A stretch of 64,000 nucleotides of DNA, from contig JAKVCX010000009.1 in NCBI GenBank assembly GCA_022448525.1, positions 157,466 through 221,465 on the forward strand, written 5' to 3'. A program made the position numbers and the translations under genes. The DNA comes from Tenacibaculum sp. GTDB taxonomy: Bacteria > Bacteroidota > Bacteroidia > Flavobacteriales > Flavobacteriaceae. Position 1 is the stretch's first letter. Every line of letters starts with the position of its first letter. Below the pieces are notes generated by a model. That model was not told the origin of the DNA and did not search any database. It worked only from the letters and a program-made list of their open reading frames with translations. Of this stretch, positions 60,170-64,000 are shown piece by piece.

Positions 60170-60583
60170 TTATAGTCTTAGCAATTCTTTGTAAACACCT
60201 GTTCTTAAGGTGTAATCATAAGAAGAAATTTGAGCATCAATAGTTCCAATTTGATGCTCAATTTGTTTTGAAATTGTATCTAAATCTCTATAATATTCCA
60301 ATAAGTTCTCTGGAGTAACACCTATTTCCTTTGACCATTCAAGAATGTCATTGGATTCTATATAATGTTCAAGATTATATAAAACTAAGAACCAATTAAC
60401 TAGTTTATTTGTTAATGAAAAATCGTTAAACTCATCTTCAATTAGTATTTTCCAGGAATTGTTGTTAATAGCAACTTCCACATAAAATAAATCACTACGA
60501 ATCCAGTTGGTCGGTTTGGATATTTCTATTTGATGATTTTTGAAGTAAGAATTTAATTGTTCAATCTCAGAGTATTTTACCAT
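60170..60583 (-). CDS. Small protein co-transcribed with a response regulator
   Basis: A 137-residue acidic soluble protein, not recognised as a named family. It has no signal peptide and no membrane segment. A beta-rich first part (about 25-55, WIRSDLFYVEVAINNNSWKI) is followed by helices. Its start codon overlaps the stop of the response-regulator gene by one base (TAATG), so it is translated with it. It may be an output or partner protein of that regulator, which has no DNA-binding domain; this is inference from context. Confidence 0.7.
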   Translation of the reverse strand: MVKYSEIEQLNSYFKNHQIEISKPTNWIRSDLFYVEVAINNNSWKILIEDEFNDFSLTNKLVNWFLVLYNLEHYIESNDILEWSKEIGVTPENLLEYYRDLDTISKQIEHQIGTIDAQISSYDYTLRTGVYKELLRL

Positions 60584-61263
60584 TAGTGTCTTTGGTTTTC
60601 TGAATCGTTTCTTACTTGGTTTATGCTTTGGAGAAGTTTTTCTCTCAGTTTTTTATTTTCTTGTTGTTGAGTTTGAAGTTCTTTGATTAAATCTCCTCGA
60701 CTTTGAATTAAGGTAGAATTTTGCTCTAGATAGTTGGAGTTGTTAAGTAAAAGAACATCTACACGATCTTTTAAAATTTCTTCCTTGGTTCGTAACTGGT
60801 CATTAAGTCCTTGAAGAAAATTAAGTAAACTTTCTTTGTGTTTAAGTTCCGTACTAAGATTTTTATTAGCTTGTTTTAATTGTTTTTGAATATTGAATTT
60901 GCAAATAGCAATACTAATAGCGATCTGAAGTTCTCGTTCTTTGAAAGGTTTTAATATGTAGGCATATGGAGCAGTAATTCCTGCTTTTTGTAAAGTTTCT
61001 TCGTCGTCATATGCAGTAATATAAATTACTGGTGTTTCGCTCGTTTTATTTATTTCATGAGTGGTTTCTATGCCAGACATTCCTTTGCCCAGATTTATAT
61101 CAGCTAAAATTAATTGTGGCTTAAACTTTTTTGCAATTGCAATGGCTTCTTCTCCCGACAATGCAGTTTCAATAGAATCATAACCCATGCGAGTCACGTT
61201 CGCTTCAATATCATTTAATGTAATTACATTATCTTCAATAATCAAAATCCTAGTTTCTGCCAT
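60583..61263 (-). CDS. Response regulator with receiver domain and C-terminal coiled coil
   Basis: A 226-residue protein. The receiver domain (about 5-125) has phospho-acceptor D55 in ILADINLG, conserved acids near E10-D11 and lysine K105 in ILKPF. The remainder (about 125-226) is a charged coiled coil without a DNA-binding domain. Such single-receiver proteins usually act by protein interaction. It follows the PAS histidine kinase gene by 25 bases on the same strand and precedes the small 137-residue protein by overlap, so the three form one unit. Confidence 0.9.
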   Translation of the reverse strand: MAETRILIIEDNVITLNDIEANVTRMGYDSIETALSGEEAIAIAKKFKPQLILADINLGKGMSGIETTHEINKTSETPVIYITAYDDEETLQKAGITAPYAYILKPFKERELQIAISIAICKFNIQKQLKQANKNLSTELKHKESLLNFLQGLNDQLRTKEEILKDRVDVLLLNNSNYLEQNSTLIQSRGDLIKELQTQQQENKKLREKLLQSINQVRNDSENQRH

Positions 61264-61288
61264 AATAATCTCATTTTGTGTTCAACAT

Positions 61289-63610
61289 TTAAAATTCCAT
61301 CCTGTATTCAATACCTTTTCCTGGGGTTGATTTTATAGCAAGTTCTCCTTTAAGTTGACGTTGGATAATACTTTTAATTAATAAAAGTCCTAACGTTTTG
61401 GTTTTTTCTATATCAAAATTTTCACTGAAACCAATTCCATTGTCACTAAAGTTAAGATGAGTTTTATCTTCTTTTTTAAACATTTGAATAGCAATGATTC
61501 CATTTTCTTGGTCTTTAAAAGCATATTTGAATGAATTGGAAACTAATTCGTTTATAACTATAGCAATTGGTAACATGATATCTAAATCGAAATAAATTTC
61601 TTCGACTTCAATAAATTGTTCAATAAATTTTGAATCGGTATTGTAGTTTTCCGATAGTTTACCAACTAATTCTGTAATATAATTTTTAATATTTACAGTT
61701 TCAATGTTTTCAGCTTTGTAAATATGTTGATGTATAAGAGCGATAGATTCAATTCGGCTAATACTAATGTTCAAAGCATCTACTACATTCGTATCATAAG
61801 CGGTCATTTTTTGTTGATTGAGTAAGCTTGTAATTGTCTGTAAATTATTTTTTACACGATGATGAACTTCTTTCAATAATACATTTTTAACTTTTAATGC
61901 TTCTTTAAGTTCTACTTCTGTTTTTCTTAGTGGTGTAATATTATAAAGAGAGGAGAATATAAATTTTTCATCTTTAATATTCATAGGAATACTCTCAATC
62001 ATAATATTTAAAACTTCTCCATTTTTTGTCTTGTGAAGTGTTTCAAATTTAAAAACCTCTCCTTCCTCAATTTGATTTATCTTTTGTCGGGTTTCATGAG
62101 GTTGTTCTAAAACATCAATTTCATTAATGTGCATTCCAAGGAATTCATCTTTGGTATATCCTAACAATTTATGTGCGGCATCATTAAACTGAACAATGTG
62201 TCCTCTAGTATCTGTAAGCCAAATAGGATACATGGATTGATTGAATAGTTTGCTATATCGTTCTTCACTTTGACGAAGTGAACGTTCACTTTTTTCAAGC
62301 TTATGCATATTATCTAGCCTTTCTGAAATATCGTGAAACATGGAAATCATTTTTCCTTTCGTAGTACGGAAATTGAAATTTTCGAAAGATCCTTTAAAGT
62401 TATTGTCTTTATAATTAATAGAAGCATTATTCCAACTTTCTCCGTTTTTAATAATACTTTTAAAACGGTTAATTGTGTCTGTTTTTTTGATTTCGGGAAA
62501 TGCCTCATCAATTCTTTTATTAATAAACTGAGAATTATCAATTCCTAGTAATTCATCTGCAGCTTTGTTGTGTCCTGTGAAATAAATTTCACCATCATCT
62601 CTTAATTCATAAGTATGAGCTCCCAACATGGAGTTGTTAAATATGTTTTTAAACATCTCTTTTCTCTCAAGTAATTTTGCTTCGTTATTTTTTCTTTCCG
62701 TAATGTCGTTTGAGAGTACTAAAACACCTTCCTTGATAGGTCTTATGTTGATGTCGTACCAGCCTTTTTTTCCGCAAGGAAACTGAAAATCCATTTCAAA
62801 TTTGTGAGTTGTTCGATTTTCTAAACATTCACAGATTAGTTTAAACATTTCGGTTTCAGTAATTCCTGGCCAACAATCTTCGAATTTTTTTCCTAGCAGT
62901 TCTTCTCTTGATCGCATACTTTGTTTTTCTAAACTTTTATTTACAAAAACATAAGTGCGATCAAAGTCCAAAATCTTATAGCCTTCAGCCATATTTTCCA
63001 TTAAATCTTCCCATTTTTGAGCAGTTTCTTCAGCAATATTTTTTGCTTTTAAAATGTTATTGTTGAAAAAATTAAGAACAATAAAAAGTAAAAGAATGGC
63101 ATATATTGAGAAGGAAATACTAATCCAAAAACGATGAGTTACATTTAACTCAAGTGTATAACTTGATAATTTTGAAAAACCAATAACAGTTGCTAAAATG
63201 CATATTCCAGAATACAGAAAAGGGAAAAATTTCTGTTTGGATGGCATAATAATATAGGAAACAGCGATTAAGGTTAAAAATGTAAGTTCCAATCCAACAC
63301 CTGGGCCAAGTAGCATAAGAAAGTAAAATACACCTAAAATAGATCCTACCATTAGTAAATGGCGTGATGTTTTTATGAAATTGTTATAAGAGGCAATCAC
63401 AGCGATTATAAAAACTAGAACAACAGCAGATACAAAATCTATACTTTTGGTAAATATGGCGTTGTCTATATATAAAATTATACCAACAAAAAGAGGGCTT
63501 ACACCTAAAAGTATAAATAGTATTGTGTTGGAAAGTTTTGTTTTTGTTTGTTCCTCTAGAGTTAAATTATCTGCAATTCCAAAGTTTAATATTTTGTTTA
63601 AAATACTCAT
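61289..63610 (-). CDS. Membrane sensor histidine kinase with PAS domains (HisKA_2 type)
   Basis: A 773-residue protein from the ATG at 63608-63610. A TTG 15 bases further upstream gives a 5-residue longer form and is not preferred. About six membrane segments occupy the first 190 residues. Three PAS domains follow (about 200-305, 320-430, 445-560). Then come a HisKA_2-type helix with HHRVKNN at about 583-589 and a HATPase domain (N-box NELVSNSFKYA at about 687-697, DNGIG at about 723-727). This is the HWE/HisKA_2-like group, often linked to phosphorelays with stand-alone receivers. The following response regulator is its probable target. The signal is unknown. Confidence 0.92.
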   Translation of the reverse strand: MSILNKILNFGIADNLTLEEQTKTKLSNTILFILLGVSPLFVGIILYIDNAIFTKSIDFVSAVVLVFIIAVIASYNNFIKTSRHLLMVGSILGVFYFLMLLGPGVGLELTFLTLIAVSYIIMPSKQKFFPFLYSGICILATVIGFSKLSSYTLELNVTHRFWISISFSIYAILLLFIVLNFFNNNILKAKNIAEETAQKWEDLMENMAEGYKILDFDRTYVFVNKSLEKQSMRSREELLGKKFEDCWPGITETEMFKLICECLENRTTHKFEMDFQFPCGKKGWYDINIRPIKEGVLVLSNDITERKNNEAKLLERKEMFKNIFNNSMLGAHTYELRDDGEIYFTGHNKAADELLGIDNSQFINKRIDEAFPEIKKTDTINRFKSIIKNGESWNNASINYKDNNFKGSFENFNFRTTKGKMISMFHDISERLDNMHKLEKSERSLRQSEERYSKLFNQSMYPIWLTDTRGHIVQFNDAAHKLLGYTKDEFLGMHINEIDVLEQPHETRQKINQIEEGEVFKFETLHKTKNGEVLNIMIESIPMNIKDEKFIFSSLYNITPLRKTEVELKEALKVKNVLLKEVHHRVKNNLQTITSLLNQQKMTAYDTNVVDALNISISRIESIALIHQHIYKAENIETVNIKNYITELVGKLSENYNTDSKFIEQFIEVEEIYFDLDIMLPIAIVINELVSNSFKYAFKDQENGIIAIQMFKKEDKTHLNFSDNGIGFSENFDIEKTKTLGLLLIKSIIQRQLKGELAIKSTPGKGIEYRMEF

Positions 63611-63674
63611 GGCTCTTGAATTCAAAAATATCTCTCTACAGATATAGTATTCTTTATAAGATATTCATTTACAC

Positions 63675-63699
63675 TACTAAAAATAAGTTTTTTTTAGTA
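63675..63699 (-). terminator. Possible terminator of the nitroreductase gene
   Basis: TACTAAAAA (63675-63683) and TTTTTAGTA (63691-63699) form a 9-base AT-only stem. It lies about 100 bases beyond the stop codon of the partial minus-strand gene. AT-only stems are weak, so confidence is low. Confidence 0.3.
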
Positions 63700-63802
63700 A
63701 AAAGGCTAGAGTTATTTTATGAAATGCATTGAATAGTAGTTGTTTAGTTGTTGGTTTTCGATGTTTTGCAGTTTTGTAAAGTCTATTTGTTGATTAACTT
63801 TG

Positions 63803-64000
63803 TTAAAGTTTGTGATAAACTTCTTCAAAAGGAATTCTAAATCGTTCGCCATAAACTCCTTCTTCTTTTCTTATACCGCAAGAAATAATCATATTGATTT
63901 CTGCTCCAAAAGGCAAGCCAATTACTTTTTTTACACGCCAAGTATCTGATCCTTCCATTGGGCAAGTGTCATATCCTTCTGCAGCCATACTGATCATAAA
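63803..64000 (-). CDS. Nitroreductase-family protein, C-terminal end (cut by window edge)
   Basis: The minus strand reads FMISMAAEGYDTCPMEGSD, then LPFGAEINMIISCGIRK and YGERFRIPFEEVYHKL to the stop at 63803. This is the C-terminal portion of the nitroreductase family (FMN-dependent NAD(P)H oxidoreductases), recognised by AEGYDTCPMEG and the GAEINMIIS strand. The internal Met at 63995-63997 is not the start; the frame continues off the right edge. The upstream part with the FMN-binding residues is not visible, so the substrate cannot be suggested. Confidence 0.85.
   Translation of the reverse strand, partial: FMISMAAEGYDTCPMEGSDTWRVKKVIGLPFGAEINMIISCGIRKEEGVYGERFRIPFEEVYHKL

Noticed and set aside
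63611..63625. TTG start five codons before the PAS kinase ATG
   Set aside because: The ATG at 63608-63610 is the stronger start and the extra residues match nothing.
1..64000. Prophage, insertion sequence or integrated element
   Set aside because: No transposase, integrase, phage structural genes or terminal repeats were found; the only single tRNA gene has no duplicated 3' end downstream that would mark an attachment site.

Overview
The window looks like part of the chromosome of a Flavobacteriaceae-type marine Bacteroidota (Tenacibaculum-like; genus is an inference). The supports are strongly AT-rich DNA, Bacteroidota promoter -7 boxes (TAnnTTTG), a CarboxypepD_reg-TonB receptor, a type IX secretion (T9SS) sorting domain, M56/BlaI regulation, DUF3857 transglutaminase-like proteins, an AraC-type hybrid two-component protein, signal peptides ending in A-Q or S-Q, and almost no Shine-Dalgarno sequences. 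I see no phage, transposase or CRISPR.

Layout. 1-1.7 kb: start of rpsP (cut by the window edge), a cold-shock gene, a DUF4407 membrane protein. 1.8-4.7 kb: blaI-M56 protease pair whose promoter is buried in two BlaI-type operators. 4.7-12 kb: a DoxX-like membrane protein and three tandem DUF3857/transglutaminase-like proteins, two of which have lost catalytic residues. 12-15 kb: a small secreted protein plus a DUF2490 protein, an M20 dipeptidase, tRNA-Leu(UAG). 15-17 kb: a candidate small RNA, GC-rich hairpins and a sensor-less hybrid two-component protein whose H-box histidine is tyrosine. 17.3-22 kb: TonB receptor translationally coupled to a YfiR-domain histidine kinase. 22-27.5 kb: a giant FG-GAP surface protein with a T9SS tail, and the YifB/ComM AAA ATPase.

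27.5-41.0 kb is the most unusual part. It is a single-strand block of eight genes with gaps of 3-36 bases. All eight products have signal peptides. Seven share one unrecognised protein architecture (YYYLP box, FxF strand, AP-[ILV] and LLxE[ST] boxes, and in the full-length members a W...G[GN]...W C-terminal box). The eighth is a double protease, an astacin metalloprotease joined by a Ser/Thr linker to an AvrRpt2/C70-like papain-fold cysteine protease. I propose it as a candidate undescribed exported multi-component system; its function is unknown.

41.3-64 kb is mostly housekeeping. It holds an operon pabB-hydrolase-tilS-dsbD; an opposing operon queuosine-precursor transporter-MscS channel-OppC-thioesterase-nuclease; fabD; an M16 lipoprotein peptidase; a sugar-nucleotide operon (DegT aminotransferase, small membrane protein, galE); a penicillin-acylase-type hydrolase; a PAS histidine kinase-response regulator-small protein operon; and the 3' end of a nitroreductase gene cut by the right edge. 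Several convergent gene pairs share strong bidirectional terminators.
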